NCBI GenBank assembly: GCA_963989385.1
Contig: OZ022506.1
Span: 22,941,903-23,005,902 of the forward strand
Reading direction: 5' to 3'
From: Ctena decussata
Taxonomy: Eukaryota; Mollusca; Bivalvia; Lucinida; Lucinidae
DNA: 64,000 bases
This document shows positions 22,240 to 33,834 of the stretch, piece by piece (position 1 is the stretch's first letter; each line of letters opens with the position of its first letter). A program made the position numbers and the translations under genes. The notes under the pieces were generated by a model. It saw nothing but the letters and a program-made list of their open reading frames with translations. It did not search any database and was not told the origin of the DNA.

Positions 22240-24630
22240 ATGAAAGTTTATCATCCCAACTTTAACTGGGTACCAAAGAACTACTAAAATGATCGACTGC
22301 CTTTCTCCTTATTTTATGTCATTTGAAGCGGAGTTTCAAGCAAACAACATAAGTTTTAGAAGAAGCCTATTATACTGCTAACGACTGATACTTATTAGCT
22401 TTCTATCCATTTTGGCTTAGGCCCGTAACACCCGGTTATTGACGTTACATATGAATATTCCAACAAATGTAAATAAATTGAAGGCAGAATCGTTTTGCTT
22501 TCTTTTGCTAGTATATTCTCCTTTAAAACCATCTTTAGATATTAGAAGAATTACAGCCTGCTTGATTTCTTATCATTCGCCTGTGTTACTACTTGAATTA
22601 AAGTAGAATTAACGTATATAACATTTATACAAAATGTATTCCAATACATCACAGCCAATCAGCAACCTTCACCAACTCCCGGGAAACTCTCATAAATACG
22701 GTATTCAGACATTTTTTAAGAAATACTGTTGACAGAAGTTTGTCGCTATTTTCACCAAGCAGTTTAAGGCCCTCGCAAGCTGCGTTTTATACGTAAAACA
22801 GAAAAGAGAGTTGTTATGTGTTAAAAGACTTGACAAATGCTGAACAAACAGTCTTTTTTCTATTTCTTTGTTCTTGTAGCAGCGCTCAACACTTTTGCTG
22901 ACAAGAGTGTACAACGTTGCAATTTTCTTGCTACGCTTCTCATGACACTAACATACGTGACTTTTTGTCGAAGCAATAAAAAAGAAACAAATAGACAAAT
23001 TGAGAGATAGAGAAGATATTACCCCAAGAGAAATAAGACTACTGATGCTCCGAACATTGTCATTTATATAGGTGTCAGTCAAGTGACAATCAAACATCAT
23101 CGTTCTTTTTAATGTAAATAAATATAACATTAGGGAATTACTTTTAATTTACACTACAAAACCTGCTGTTACATTGGATATTGAAAAAATCGGTTCATAG
23201 AGCATAGAAATTGAAAGACTACAGAAAGGTGAGAAAACTAAAATACACACTGGAATTTAATGACATGAGGCAGAGAAAAGTAGCTGCCAAATCGAAAATA
23301 AGCATCTGCTTACAAAGTACGCATTCTTTTATGAGACTTGCATGGAGGTATTTTTCGTTACCAATAAAAACGACAATGCTCAAATGAAAGTTTCAGTTAA
23401 AATCAAGAAACAGCCCAATTATATCAATCAGTTACGATGTTGCATATATATTGCATTGACCTTTTGGGTCAATTTTTAAAATCCCTAAAGACGGTGATAC
23501 ATCATGCGCTTGGTAGTAGAACATCGGAAAAATGTAAACTTCTTATTAGTTAATGTTACTGCTAATCAATAATGTATTTTCACAGCCTTCAGCCTCCGGT
23601 CAACTATTCACCGTCCGACTGTAAGTAAATTGTATCATTTCGTAACATTTTGAGTGCAGATAATACCATGTAGGAATAATGTGGCAAATATTGTGAATTA
23701 CCCGTCCCGTTACCATAAACACTGACAAAACTCCTGATAGACTGATGTTGGAATATCTTATAAGTTACGGTATTTTTCTTCTTTCTTTAACTCGCCACAT
23801 CAAGAATATTTTTAATGTGTTGCCTTATAACTGACAAGAGTGCTACAAACCGGTAACGTTGATAACATTTCAGCAAGTAAACCTTGGTACTTAAATGAAA
23901 CACTGACAATTTCTTTAAATGGATACGTAATTAACGTTCGAATACGCTAGTCAAGTTCAATTTTGAGACTTTGTTTTAGATTTAAGTTGAGATGGAATGA
24001 AGTATCATAATATCTTAGCTATAAAAGCTTTCGTGCTTCATTGCTGCGATTTTATGCTCAATAAACATACAGTTTAAATACACATGATAAGTCAGTTGTA
24101 AAGACTGGGGGCTTGAGACAAGCAGACATTGAGCCTTGAAAGCAGCTTATTCTTAAACAAATATTATCGTTTGGTACTGAATGAAACAATGTTCAAATTA
24201 CAATTATGTAACGCAGTATAACGTTTATTCAGATACATGCCAAACAGATGAAAGTTAAATACCTCTAACAATCTCGTTTTCTTATTATTTATTTTCATCG
24301 TGGCATGTACACCCACTACTTTTAAATATAACCAATGGCTGTAGCATCTACGGCCATCTATTCTTCATATATCGATTTTTTCCCGACATATGATAGATTT
24401 TTTAGAAAATAATTTTTATAAGTATTCACCTGGTATAGCCAGTACAGCACACACTGATTCAAAATGTTTCAAGCAGTTAAGTCTACGATAGGCAAGATAT
24501 TACTTCGAGTAATTATACTAGATGTTTAGTAAGAATCTTTCATTTTACTTATTTATTCGGATACTGAATTCTGTTCTGATGCTTTTATTTCTTCTGTTAT
24601 ATACGTGATATACATATGATGACTGCCGAC
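22240..24630. other. No recognisable feature
   Basis: Long AT-rich stretch with only short ORFs (under 75 codons) and no inverted or tandem repeat that I could detect by eye. Confidence 0.5.
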
Positions 24631-25980
24631 TGAGCCGTTTGAAACTTCATTTTCCGTTGCGTATTCAAATACCTAAAAACATCCATGTTTATGACACAAC
24701 GCCTACTTGTTTTTGCTGCATCAGAAGGAAGTGTGAGGTTGCGAGAATAAAACTAGTTATAGCCCCTGGTAGATTATGTATAACTGTCTATACAAATATG
24801 AAAACTTCTACATGCGAATCCCATTGGTTGGTTTTCTTGCCTTGTGGTCGCCTGTATAGCTGTCCTATGTGCTTTCTATTTTGTTTTGTGGTTTAAAATA
24901 TAAAATAGGTAAAATTAGATGTATTAAATGTTTGAATGTATTTTGTATTGTGTTTTGGTGCTTACTTATGTACAGTTCCTCTGTGTATGAATGGAGTGTC
25001 TGTTACCAAAGATGTGCTGTTCCGTTTTGTCGTATGCATGTTTCCCATCTTCTTTTGGTGTCTTGAGTGGGCTGTGTTTTGTAATTGTGGTCTTTCCTGG
25101 GTAATTTTATTTACATTTTTTCTATGTACATTTTCTACATCTCATATACGTAAACTTGGGTCTGCATGCATATTAAATAAATACACTGTAACAAAATAAC
25201 AAGAAACAAATTCAGATAGTCAACATGTAAACCAGTTTTATTCTCTGGAGAGACGTACGAACTTGCAAAATGACGCTGTTCACAATGGTTTTAACCACCT
25301 ACTGGAGGTAACAGTGATCCCACAACTCTGGCAATATCTACCATATGCATATTACTGAATAGCTTCTTTTGATATCTAATTAGTTTACGTTGTAATTACT
25401 CTTCAAACCATAACGTTTAGTTATTGTTTGAACATAAATTTGAATGCTGTTCATTTTCCGCCTGTCAATAGTTGAAAATACTCGTTAGAACATCGTCTTT
25501 TTCAATTTTGATACTTCCATCATTACTTCAATGCCAATCAAAATTTAACATACGTAGAGATGCTATCAAAATACTTCCTTTACACACTAAATACCAATTA
25601 CATGTATAAAACTGCATTTTGTAAAAGTATTAAATTAGCTTTTAAGTCAAGGGAAAAATGCAGAGCTTAAAAGCGCTATTTTCAAACCCATATTTGAAAA
25701 ACGAAATGATTTAAAGTTGAAATATAATTTCAATTTATTTATTATTTTCCTTTCATGGGTAGCATATATAATTTGTAATATTTGCTATGAAAGTATTTTT
25801 GAAGCCTTTTTTTCTACAAAGTATAGTAATTATACTCTAATGCAGTAAAAAATACGATTCCGTTTTTGTATTCTACATTTGATATTTCATATATATTTTG
25901 AATCGTCTTCATTCATCATTCCTTTCAATAAAACTGTTTTAGGTAACGTATGTAACGATCGAGCTGTAACAGACAAACGC
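24631..25980. other. No gene recognised
   Basis: Overlapping ORFs of 65-87 codons at 24639-25199 lie in T-rich sequence and are Cys/Phe-rich as expected by chance. The rest is AT-rich without visible structure. Confidence 0.45.
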
Positions 25981-25995
25981 CTAGTGATCAAAGGG

Positions 25996-26352
25996 CTAGT
26001 AAATATGAATGCGTAAGTTGTTCGAAGTCTTTGCAGACGCAGAAGTGGTAGGGCTGGTTTTCTTGTTAAAACTGCACAACACGGGGAAAAACTTCAAATT
26101 GTACATCTTTTGAAGAAATGAACGTCTGAGGAAACCTAGATCAACGGCGGTGCTTAGACTACAAAGAGAAACATTTTCTGAAGTACAGAGTACAGTGTCA
26201 TTATCACTGGATATTTTGCGAGTCAGCTGCCCTATAATTCTATGCGCAGTTTGATGGGAATCTGGAAGACAGTGATTTAAAATGAAATTTAGTACCTTCA
26301 AAAACCAACAATTGGTAGGATGAATTATCTTTGTGTAAATATGTGTATACAC
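25996..26352 (-). CDS. Unrecognised 118-codon ORF, coding status doubtful
   Basis: The longest ORF in a repeat-poor stretch. The middle is Ser/Thr-rich with a moderately polar composition, and I recognise no domain, signal peptide or membrane segment. There is no Kozak-like context, polyadenylation site pairing or neighbouring exon that I can defend. At this AT content an ORF this size can arise by chance. It is listed only because no repeat explains it. Confidence 0.12.
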   Translation of the reverse strand: MYTHIYTKIIHPTNCWFLKVLNFILNHCLPDSHQTAHRIIGQLTRKISSDNDTVLCTSENVSLCSLSTAVDLGFLRRSFLQKMYNLKFFPVLCSFNKKTSPTTSASAKTSNNLRIHIY

Positions 26353-26606
26353 CGGTTTTCTTAATATTTTAAGCGTGCATTTTGTAAATTATTACAGAAA
26401 CTGATACTTTGCTCACAAATACGTCATTTCATGAATTAATCAGAAAACTTTAGTGCACCTCTAAATGGACAGAATTATAGCGTTTTCATTTTGAGCAAAT
26501 TAAGGTTTAAAGGGGTATGGGTAAAAAGGGGTAATTAAAAGCACGGGATCCTGTTTCAGTGACCACATCATTCCCTATCATAAAGCCCAAATATTGTGCT
26601 TATCAA

Positions 26607-26690
26607 ATTTGGTAAAAATTTCCTTTCGAATCGCCGGGGCATTAAAATTGCATTTTTTCGGCTTCAGCGTCCTGACTATGATTCATCATC
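26607..26690 (-). repeat. Interspersed repeat family D, copy 2
   Basis: Reverse-orientation match to 22151-22233, including TTTCGAATCGCCGGGGCATT and AGCGTCCTGACTATGATTCA. Confidence 0.6.
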
Positions 26691-27183
26691 GTGGAAATAG
26701 CATAATTTGGATTTGAGTAACAACTGCACAGGGCGAGTGCGTACGTACAAGGACATTTTGGGAGAGAATAAAACATTCTTGTAATGCGGTGTGTGTGACT
26801 GTTCTTTTACACCAAGTTAACGTTTAGTAATGCTAAATTTTTAGTGAATACAAAATTACTGGTATTAATCATAAAACGAAGCAAAACTTGATTTTCGGGG
26901 GCCTTCATTTCTGTGCTTTTTTGTGCAGTGCTTGCACAAGTCAATTAAAAAAATGATGTTTTTGGTATGCTTAAGCATTGGTGTTGATGACACAATGCAT
27001 TTATCTTAATACTGAATAGTGGAACTAAAGAATTATTATTTCTAATGAACTTGGTACATTTGGATCCCCACAATAGCTATCAGTTGTATAAAGCGGAGAT
27101 AATAATCTTGTTCTACCCTGGGATTCCAACTTATGGCCTTTCACGTATTGTGCAAGCCCTCTGTTAAATAAATTTGAGAAAAG

Positions 27184-27361
27184 CTAACTGTAAATAGCCA
27201 TATTAACGCTTTTTGGTTAGTTACAGTAAACTGTAAATAGCCAAATATCGTTAATACGGCAATTGACAGCTAACTGTAAATAGCCATTTTAACGTTATAT
27301 GGCTATTGACAGTTAACTGTAACTAGCCATTTTAACGTTTTTTTTGGCTATTTACAGTTAA
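27184..27361. repeat. Nested inverted/tandem repeat (AACTGTAAATAGCCA)
   Basis: AACTGTAAATAGCCA or a variant occurs four times forward, with complements (TGGCTATTTACAGTTA, GGCTATTGACAGTT) interleaved. The block can fold as one long or several smaller hairpins. No coding capacity. Confidence 0.85.
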
Positions 27362-27953
27362 GTCTGTTAAAATATGCTAAACCTTTGGCGAGAAGTATAT
27401 AAGATCAAAAGAAATCACCAAATAAAAAACTCGAAAAAATAAATCGATAAACAGGAACAAAAATGGAGGCAGGTCTTGATCAGATTCATGCAATCCTAGT
27501 TTTAATCAGGCCTCAACAATTGGTGAGTCGGGTCTCGGACTCAATACGACCATGATCTACAAGGTTATCTGTGGGTAGGTGCCCGATATTACGTCTTTGA
27601 TCAAGCCAAAAGTGGTTCAACTAGTGTTTCTGTGTTTATTTGGTCACTTTCGTTTTTTTTTATTTTAGCTCTAGCAATCGGTACTGTAAGATTGACCACG
27701 AGCCCTCATCTTTATTTCATCGCAGTGAGTTAATATGATTTCATATGCTGTATGTTTATCTGTTCTTCTGATTTAGCTATGATACCTCTTTGTGAGCTGC
27801 ATAACTGTATGCATTTCACAACAGGGCTCTCGTGCTATGGCATGATTGGTACCTTGCTGATATGTTTATCAAGTCATTTTTAGAAGTATGGTGTTTATTT
27901 ACTTCCTCATTGGTTACATTGAAAGGCTTAAATTTGTGATTCCTGCTACTGTA

Positions 27954-28052
27954 GGATATCTTTATTAGTATTTTGGGGGGGTTAGCTACTCGTTACGGGA
28001 TGTATTTTCGCTAATTTCCAGTAAACATCCCAAAATATTGATAAAGATATCT
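27954..28052. repeat. Inverted repeat (GATATCTTTAT...ATAAAGATATC)
   Basis: Arms of about 24 bases with TATTTTGGG inside, loop ~50 bases. Possible small MITE. Confidence 0.7.
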
Positions 28053-28193
28053 AAGAACTTACTAAATTGTAAGCTTACAAACTTGTAAGCTTTACTTTTT
28101 AGGGTGATAAAAATGGGTGTGGTAACAGATAATGCATTTGCCAAATGACAGAGTTCTATATATACGGTCTACTGGGATTGTGACTAAATGTCT

Positions 28194-28194
<1 letters not shown>

Positions 28195-28242
<48 letters not shown>
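28195..28242 (+). repeat. (AG)24 microsatellite
   Basis: Twenty-four uninterrupted AG dinucleotides. The minus-strand ORF over it is a repeat artefact. Confidence 0.97.
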
Positions 28243-28243
<1 letters not shown>

Positions 28244-28249
28244 ACAAGC

Positions 28250-29208
28250 TGTTGCAAATAGCGTGGAGGGGTACAGTTTGACACATTATTTTTTTTGTTA
28301 TCTTAAAGAAGTCCCGGTAATGCAATTTTATTCGTTTATTGTCTCTTTGAAATTAGTTCAAAATTTCTGTTGAGTAAATAAATTCCATATACGGATAAAT
28401 TGTTCTGGGTAAGTCTAAATGACTCTAAGGCTAACTAAAGTTAAACTTCTCTAGCCTATAAATCAGTACTTACGAAATCAGAAGACAGGAATAATCCCTT
28501 GAATCGAATTCTGAAATAGCCAAGAAATTATCCTCGGGCAAAAGGAGTAATTTCAACTCTTAATCCATTACAATATCTTTATTTAAGACCAAGTTGCTAT
28601 TAATTTCATTTTCTCCCGCATACTAGCTGGAAACCAGGAAAGGTTCCTTACGGTAAGCGCGACAGGCAAGTATTCAGACTAGCACTGAAGCCCGCACAAT
28701 CTAATCAGAATCTTCGGCGTCGAAAACACACATTTGCTGATTTTTGAAGAATCTGTCTAGTGATTTGCTAAAATTCTGATCAGGCTAGCTGATGCATATA
28801 CTGATCTAGTTCTGTGCAGGCCGCATATTAAGCGAAATCTTTTCCTTAACTCCGGGTCGATATCTTGCCAGCTGCGTAGGCAAAAGCTTAGGAAAGGCAG
28901 ACAGAAAAATAAAGTTTGAACGAATTATTGCTTTTGCGTTTCATCTTTCCACAAATACTTAACAAGCATCTGTTTATTGTTAGCTGATTATGAAAACTTT
29001 TTGAAGTGAGCGTTGCTATATTTCAAAACATAAATATTGATATAATTTTGCAGAAATATGTGCAGATATTATCGCTAGAAAGGAGATTGGTTGATTGAGT
29101 ATATAAAACATTGTTTTGCGTGGAAGCTTACTGTTCTTTCTACGACGCCTGTGTTTATGAAAAGCATAGCTCCTTTGTTGTCCATCTGGATGACCTCTTA
29201 ATACATAT
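28250..29208. other. No gene recognised; faint family B-like stretch
   Basis: AT-rich. Sequence at about 28660-28830 has GATCAG-rich inverted halves that faintly recall family B but are too diverged to call. Confidence 0.4.
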
Positions 29209-29444
29209 GAGCCGCGACACGACAAAACCAACAATGTGGTTGTGCGCCCAGTGCAGACTCAGATCCGCCTGGGCCGCTGTCCAGTTTCATCAGACTCTGC
29301 GTGCAGTGCTCAAAGGGTAGCTAAGGGTCTAGGCTACCTCCATGCGGACAGCGAAGGCTCTGATCAGACTGGGCGGATGCCCTGGCTGATCTGAGGCTGC
29401 GCTGGGCGCACAACCACATTGTTGGTTTTGTCGTGTCGCGGCTC
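29209..29444 (-). mobile_element. Palindromic MITE, family B, copy 6 (reversed)
   Basis: Full ends. Central AAAGGGTAGCTAAGGGTC shows the same reversed orientation as copy 4. One arm carries several substitutions (GGGCCGCTGTCCAG in place of GGGCATCCGCCCAG). Confidence 0.95.
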
Positions 29445-29695
29445 AATTATCGGTTGAACAATAAAGCTATCCGTCCGTGTTGTCACGATTCGGGCTACTT
29501 TGGCATGAGTTCGCATAGACGGCTTTATGATGGAGTATAAAAATATTATGTATGATTTAAGTAATGGCGTTTTGGGGCGTCCCGGAGTAGCATACGGTAA
29601 AATTCCGACGTTTAAGAGTTGTTAGCTTTTGAAAACTAAAAAAAAAGGGAAAAATCACCTATCTAAAATACCTTTCATATAATCAGTCTGAAGAC

Positions 29696-30275
29696 ATGGA
29701 TTTCCATCACGCATACTTGTGATGGTTAACCATGCTCTTTAATGAACTGACATGATGGATTACCATAACATAATTACTGAAATTTTTACCACAAGATGTC
29801 ACTACATGTCCGAAGAATGAAACGTAATGGAAAGCCATAACGTTGGTTTCTTCTGGTGTTATGGCTGACCATAACAAAGGCAAAATTCCCAAAGTTCTTT
29901 TCTGTCAAGTAACTGGTGCAAAACCTTGAGTAACTCGTACAGTTAGCATCCGTTACAAAAAAGCAAGCATTGTAGATAATTGTGAGCGTAACGCTTTATA
30001 AAATAATATAAAGTAAAATTGTTTTTTGCTTGGAAATAAAACAAGTCAAATGCACAGCAATATTTGCCTTATTTTGACTATAATTCTGCAGTAATAACCA
30101 AAATACAGACTGTTTATACTGAGAATAGTTAAGAATTGGACCAAATATCAATTTTAAGTGTAGACAGGTCATACTGAACACTTCAAGTGGGGTAAAAAGC
30201 CATTTTAGTGAGTTAGTCTGAAAAATGTAAGAGTTACGGCTGACCATCACAAATGTGCGTGATGGAAAACCGTAA
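29696..30275. mobile_element. ~580-bp element with imperfect terminal inverted repeats
   Basis: Left TTTCCATCACGCATACTTGT and right ACAAATGTGCGTGATGGAAA are near-complementary ends of about 38 bases. Inside, ATGGTTAACCAT and GTTATGGCTGACCATAAC-type motifs recur several times. The interior has no transposase. The minus-strand ORF 29996-30415 starts outside it and reads through a SINE head, so it is rejected as a gene. Confidence 0.6.
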
Positions 30276-30294
30276 TAATGCCTAATTAAATAAA

Positions 30295-30540
30295 GATGCC
30301 GTTGTCGAGTGGTTAGGGACGCTTTGTTATGGTGCAACCCTCGGGTTCGAATCCTCGTTCGGGCAGCCAGCGACTGGAATATTGTTTCTGTCAACCGAGC
30401 TGTAAATGGGTACATGTACCTTTTTGAATCAGGGAAAGATAATGCAGCGAACGGAGAGTTATTTGATTTGCCTTAAATATACTGTGCCCAAGATGCTGTG
30501 GGTCTCTAACCCTCTCTGCCAAAAACCTTCACCTTTACCT
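30295..30540 (+). mobile_element. tRNA-derived SINE
   Basis: The head at 30295-30366 has an A box (TTGTCGAGTGGTTAGGGACG) and a B box (GGGTTCGAATCC) at tRNA spacing. The acceptor, anticodon and T stems do not pair well. It is followed by a SINE-like body with GAGCTGTAAATGGGTACATG. The 3' boundary is uncertain. Head type differs from the SINE at 3528. Confidence 0.55.
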
Positions 30541-31069
30541 AATTGAAGGTGAAGGTCGTAGCTAAAGCTAAGAAAAGGATACTGAAACGACGACCTTCAT
30601 ATGATTTTAACTTTAAGAACCCTATATGTCATACCAAACGGTATTACATGTAAAAAGGCTTGTCTTTGGGAGCATAATTTTTGTAGCTTTGTTTGACGAC
30701 AAAAACTAGTTTTTCATCTTCCAGTTACGACAGTTTAGGACTACCTACAAAGATAACAATTTTCCTCATAGGCCTGGATTATGATCTGTCAAACTGACTC
30801 CGCCCCATCCCTCACCTCTTTCCGTATCAATCTCCGCCAATAAGCAAGTGAACAGAAAATTGAAACACCGTTGATTAAACGTCTTGACTTTGACGCAACC
30901 TTTTTCTTTATTTCAATGTTGAGACAACGTTGCGTGCCCACCCACTGTGGCGTAAAGCATGGGCGTTAAAACAATGGGGAAAATAGACAATGAAAAATAA
31001 ACAAGAAAGAGAAAAGCGTATTGCATACACATGAGAATGGCCACAAAGGAGAGTTCGTATGGCAGATAT

Positions 31070-31305
31070 GAGCCGCGACACGACAAAACCAACAATGTGG
31101 TTGTGCGCCCAGCGCAGACTCAGATCAGCCTGGGCATCCGCCCAGTCTGATCATAGTCTTCGCAGTCCGCATGGAGCTAGCTTAGATACTTAGCTACCCT
31201 TTAAGCGCAAAGCGAAGACTCTGATCAGACTGGGCGGATTCCTAGGCTGATCTTAGTCTGCGCAGGCCGCACAACCACTTTGTTGGTTTTCTCGTGTCGC
31301 GGCTC
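31070..31305 (+). mobile_element. Palindromic MITE, family B, copy 7
   Basis: 236 bp, full ends flanked by ATAT on the left and ATAT on the right, compatible with a short AT target duplication. Confidence 0.95.
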
Positions 31306-31784
31306 ATATTATGACTGAAAGAGATATGCGATCATTCCATTGCTGATCCTATCGCTTCACGGACAACCTATTCTTCTACCATCTCATTTTATATACCACT
31401 GTGTCCTCAACAATGCTAGACAGGTCACTGGTGATAAAAATGATAACCTATATAAAATACAAGTTTTTGTTTTGACAGATAGAAACCATAACAGGGATTG
31501 TCTACAGAAGATAAGCTATAGTGCTACGACAAGGCTTTGCTTTAATGCGATGAATTGGTGCAGTTTCAGGACAAACAATTTTTCGTTTATTTATCTTTGC
31601 TTCCCTGGTTAATTGGGGTCAGCAAACTGGAAGGACAGATTTTGTTCCTCTGAATGCGCGTTCTTTGCTTCAAGAGACGACCCTTTCTGAAAGGGCTACT
31701 TTCTCTGGGGAAGCTTACCGGAACTCACGAAAGTTGTTTCCCTTTGTAAAAAGGCGGGAAAACATGAACTTATACCCATATACC

Positions 31785-31995
31785 TTAACCCATTGCATTC
31801 TGGGTGATTTTTGTCGTCTGCTGATATTGTCGTCTGCATAAAAAGTCAAGAATATTTTGACAATATTGGTCTAACTAACTCTTGTAGAAATGATGTCTAG
31901 GCAGTAAACAGTTTGAATCTCAGATGTGGCCTGATCTGGATCCAAACTGTTTGCCCAGATTCCCCTAAAGGGGTATGCCGAATAGAATGGGTTAA
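31785..31995. mobile_element. TTAA-flanked MITE, piggyBac-like, copy 2
   Basis: Bounded by TTAACCCATT and AATGGGTTAA; 211 bp. Contains TTGTCGTCTGC, also seen in the 5277 element, and CTGATCTGGATCCAAACTGT, which has a counterpart in the 58829 element. Non-coding. Confidence 0.8.
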
Positions 31996-32246
31996 ACTAC
32001 ACTGCAGGTTGTCTACAAAAGGCAAGTAAGTCAGTAGATGTGAAAACATCCTGCTTGCTCTTTTGAAGCCCTTAACACATCTACAGCATATATTTGAGCT
32101 TCCTGTAAACAACGTTTAGTCGATCAGGAAATTGAGCAGATGTAAATAATAATTCCATTTTCCAGCTGTCACACAATATAAGCAAAGCATTGTGCTTTAG
32201 TTGTTTTCTCCGTGTTGTTGTTGCTGGACCACACCTATACTATAAT

Positions 32247-32391
32247 GTTATTAATCAAGAAGTTTCGTATTGATCAAGAAACAGGTCCAAGTTCCAAGGT
32301 CTGTTGTATTGGGCAAAAGCCGGAGGCCGAATGCCAATACACCAGTCCGCGGACCTGTCACTGGGCTAATACGCATTTCTTGATTCATGAC
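32247..32391. repeat. Hairpin unit 1 of the GGCCGAG locus
   Basis: The arms run from TTATTAATCAAGAAGTTTCG to CATTTCTTGATTCATGAC. Inside is CCGGAGGCCGAATGCCAATA with complementary sequence. The most diverged of the four copies together with the one at 33668. Confidence 0.8.
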
Positions 32392-32404
32392 AATTTTGTT
32401 AACT

Positions 32405-32640
32405 AACGTCATTTATATAGGCCAACTTTCACGTCATTGATATTGTCCGAGTTGTAATGGCCTAGTTTGGCTTGGATTTGACCGAGTCTGCAGTCATTGG
32501 TATTGGCCGATTTGTTATGGCCGAGTTTCGCCTGTGTTGGCCGATTTGTTATGGCCGAGTTTCGCCTGTGTTGGCCGAGTTTGGCTTGTATTGGCCGAGG
32601 TCGGTTGTACTGGCCGAGTTGGTCTATACTGGCCGAGTTT
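32405..32640 (+). repeat. GGCCGAG-rich short-period array 1
   Basis: TTGGCCGAGTT-type heptamer blocks (about eight, some GGCCGAT) recur every 14-27 bases, separated by variable linkers such as TTCGCCTGTG and TTGGTCTATAC. Two arrays downstream (33475-33600 and 33835-33950) share the order of linkers. Confidence 0.85.
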
Positions 32641-32738
32641 TTTTAAAAAAAAAAGCCAAGCTTATTACCGGTATGGTGTGGACTGCTTTTGCCATATAAG
32701 TACTGTATTACTATTGGTTAATTAATAATATAAATAAT

Positions 32739-32877
32739 GTTATTAATTAAGTGATTTCGTATTGGCCCAGTTACAGGTCCAAGGTTAGCTGTATTGGCCC
32801 GAGGCCGAAGGCCGAGGGCCAATACAGCTGACCGAGGACCTGTAACTGGGCCAATACGAAATCACTTGATTAATGAC
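32739..32877. repeat. Hairpin unit 2 of the GGCCGAG locus (near-perfect)
   Basis: The two 66-base arms differ at only a few positions (GTGATTTCGTATTGGCCCAG, then ACAGGTCC, then AGCTGTATTGGCCC). The centre is GAGGCCGAAGGCCGAGG. It is the best-preserved and probably youngest of four copies. The minus-strand ORF starting at 33015 reads into this hairpin. Confidence 0.92.
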
Positions 32878-33015
32878 CTTTTTATTAATTAACAATTCGT
32901 CGTATTCATTAGCCGACAAAAGTTCATAGCGGCCCAGGTCGTCCAAAAGCACTTCTAACATGTCTTCGCCGTTTCGGGCAAATCTGTCCGACATTCTTTT
33001 CCAGTTTGTTGACAT
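32785..33015 (-). CDS. Candidate first exon, N-terminal ~48 residues outside repeats; doubtful
   Basis: The first ~48 codons (33015 down to about 32872) lie in unique sequence and read as a charged helical segment with GEDMLEVLLDDLGRYELLSA then NEYDELL. Spaced leucines followed by L-x-x-x-E-Y-D-x-L resemble a death-fold (CARD-like) helix pair, as in L-T-x-x-E-Y-E patterns of that family. This is an impression, not a match. The rest of the ORF is hairpin repeat, so any real product would splice before it or be truncated. The 33030-33130 sequence upstream is GC-rich, with ATGGCGGCGG and a CCAAT-box-like motif. The methionine at 33015 is the first in frame. Confidence 0.25.
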   Translation of the reverse strand: MSTNWKRMSDRFARNGEDMLEVLLDDLGRYELLSANEYDELLINKKVINQVISYWPSYRSSVSCIGPRPSASGQYS

Positions 33016-33029
33016 GACGTCTGCACAAT

Positions 33030-33130
33030 TACACGGTTAACTGGCCGCCGCCATTGATGTTTACCAGCTGTCATCCAGCCAGGAGAGCGCCCTCGCGTGG
33101 CCAGAACTTTTAACCAATCGGATGCGTGGA
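33030..33130 (-). promoter_or_regulatory. Possible promoter-like GC-rich island
   Basis: GC- and CpG-richer than its surroundings. On the minus strand it reads CCGATTGGTTA (inverted CCAAT), then CACGCGAGGGCGC, then CAATGGCGGCGGCC, ending just upstream of the ATG at 33015. The composition suits an animal promoter/5' UTR. No transcription evidence is available. Confidence 0.25.
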
Positions 33131-33300
33131 TTTCCGTATAGGTCCAAGGTTTTAATCAATATGACACGAGGTCAACCGTATAGGTAGCAGGTCAAGCTGT
33201 ATTAAGCGGAGGTCATACTGTATGAAAAAAGAAACGTCACCAGTATGATACCGACCGATTTCCCAGTAAAAGTCCTATATATTACTTAGTTAATTAATAA

Positions 33301-33438
33301 TGTTATTTATCAAGAAATTTTGTATTGACCCATTACATGTCCGAGGTCTGCTGTATTGGCCCGAGGCTGAAGGCCCAGTACCAATACAGCAGTCTGAGGA
33401 CTTATAACTGGGCCAATACGAAATTTCTTGATTAATGA
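33301..33438. repeat. Hairpin unit 3 of the GGCCGAG locus
   Basis: From TTATTTATCAAGAAATTTTG to AAATTTCTTGATTAATGATT, with GAGGCTGAAGGCC at the centre. Followed by array 2. Confidence 0.88.
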
Positions 33439-33474
33439 TTTATTTCATTACATATAATTGACGTCATTGATATT

Positions 33475-33600
33475 GGCTGAATTTGACGGCACTGGTATTG
33501 GCCGAGTTGTATTGGCCGAGTTTGGCATGTGTTGGCCGAGTTGTCTTGTATTGGCCGAAGTGGTCTGGTCTTTACTGGCCGAGTTTGTCAAAATAAGCCC
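33475..33600 (+). repeat. GGCCGAG-rich short-period array 2
   Basis: About five GGCCGAG/GGCCGAA blocks in the same context as array 1, followed by a TGGTATGATGTGGACT-like segment shared by all three arrays. Confidence 0.8.
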
Positions 33601-33667
33601 AGTTAATTACTGGCATGATGTGGACTACTTTTGCAATATTAGTACTGCATTAGTATTAGTAAATCAC

Positions 33668-33804
33668 TAATAAAATCAAGAAATTTCGTACTTACCCAGT
33701 TACAGTTCCGAGGTCTGCTGTATTGGCAAAAGCCAAGACTGAGTGCCAAAACAGCAGTCCGAGGACTTGTAACTGGGCCAATAGGAAATTTCTCGATAAA
33801 TGAC
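33668..33804. repeat. Hairpin unit 4 of the GGCCGAG locus
   Basis: AATCAAGAAATTTCGTACTT through GAAATTTCTCGATAAATGAC, with GGCAAAAGCCAAGACTGAGTGCC at the centre. It has more mismatches than unit 2. Confidence 0.82.
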
Positions 33805-33834
33805 TTTTTTTTTATTAATTTAACGTCGTTGATA

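Noticed and set aside
29996..30415. 139-codon minus-strand ORF
   Set aside because: It runs across the end of a TIR element and the head of a tRNA-derived SINE, so the frame is an accident of repeats.
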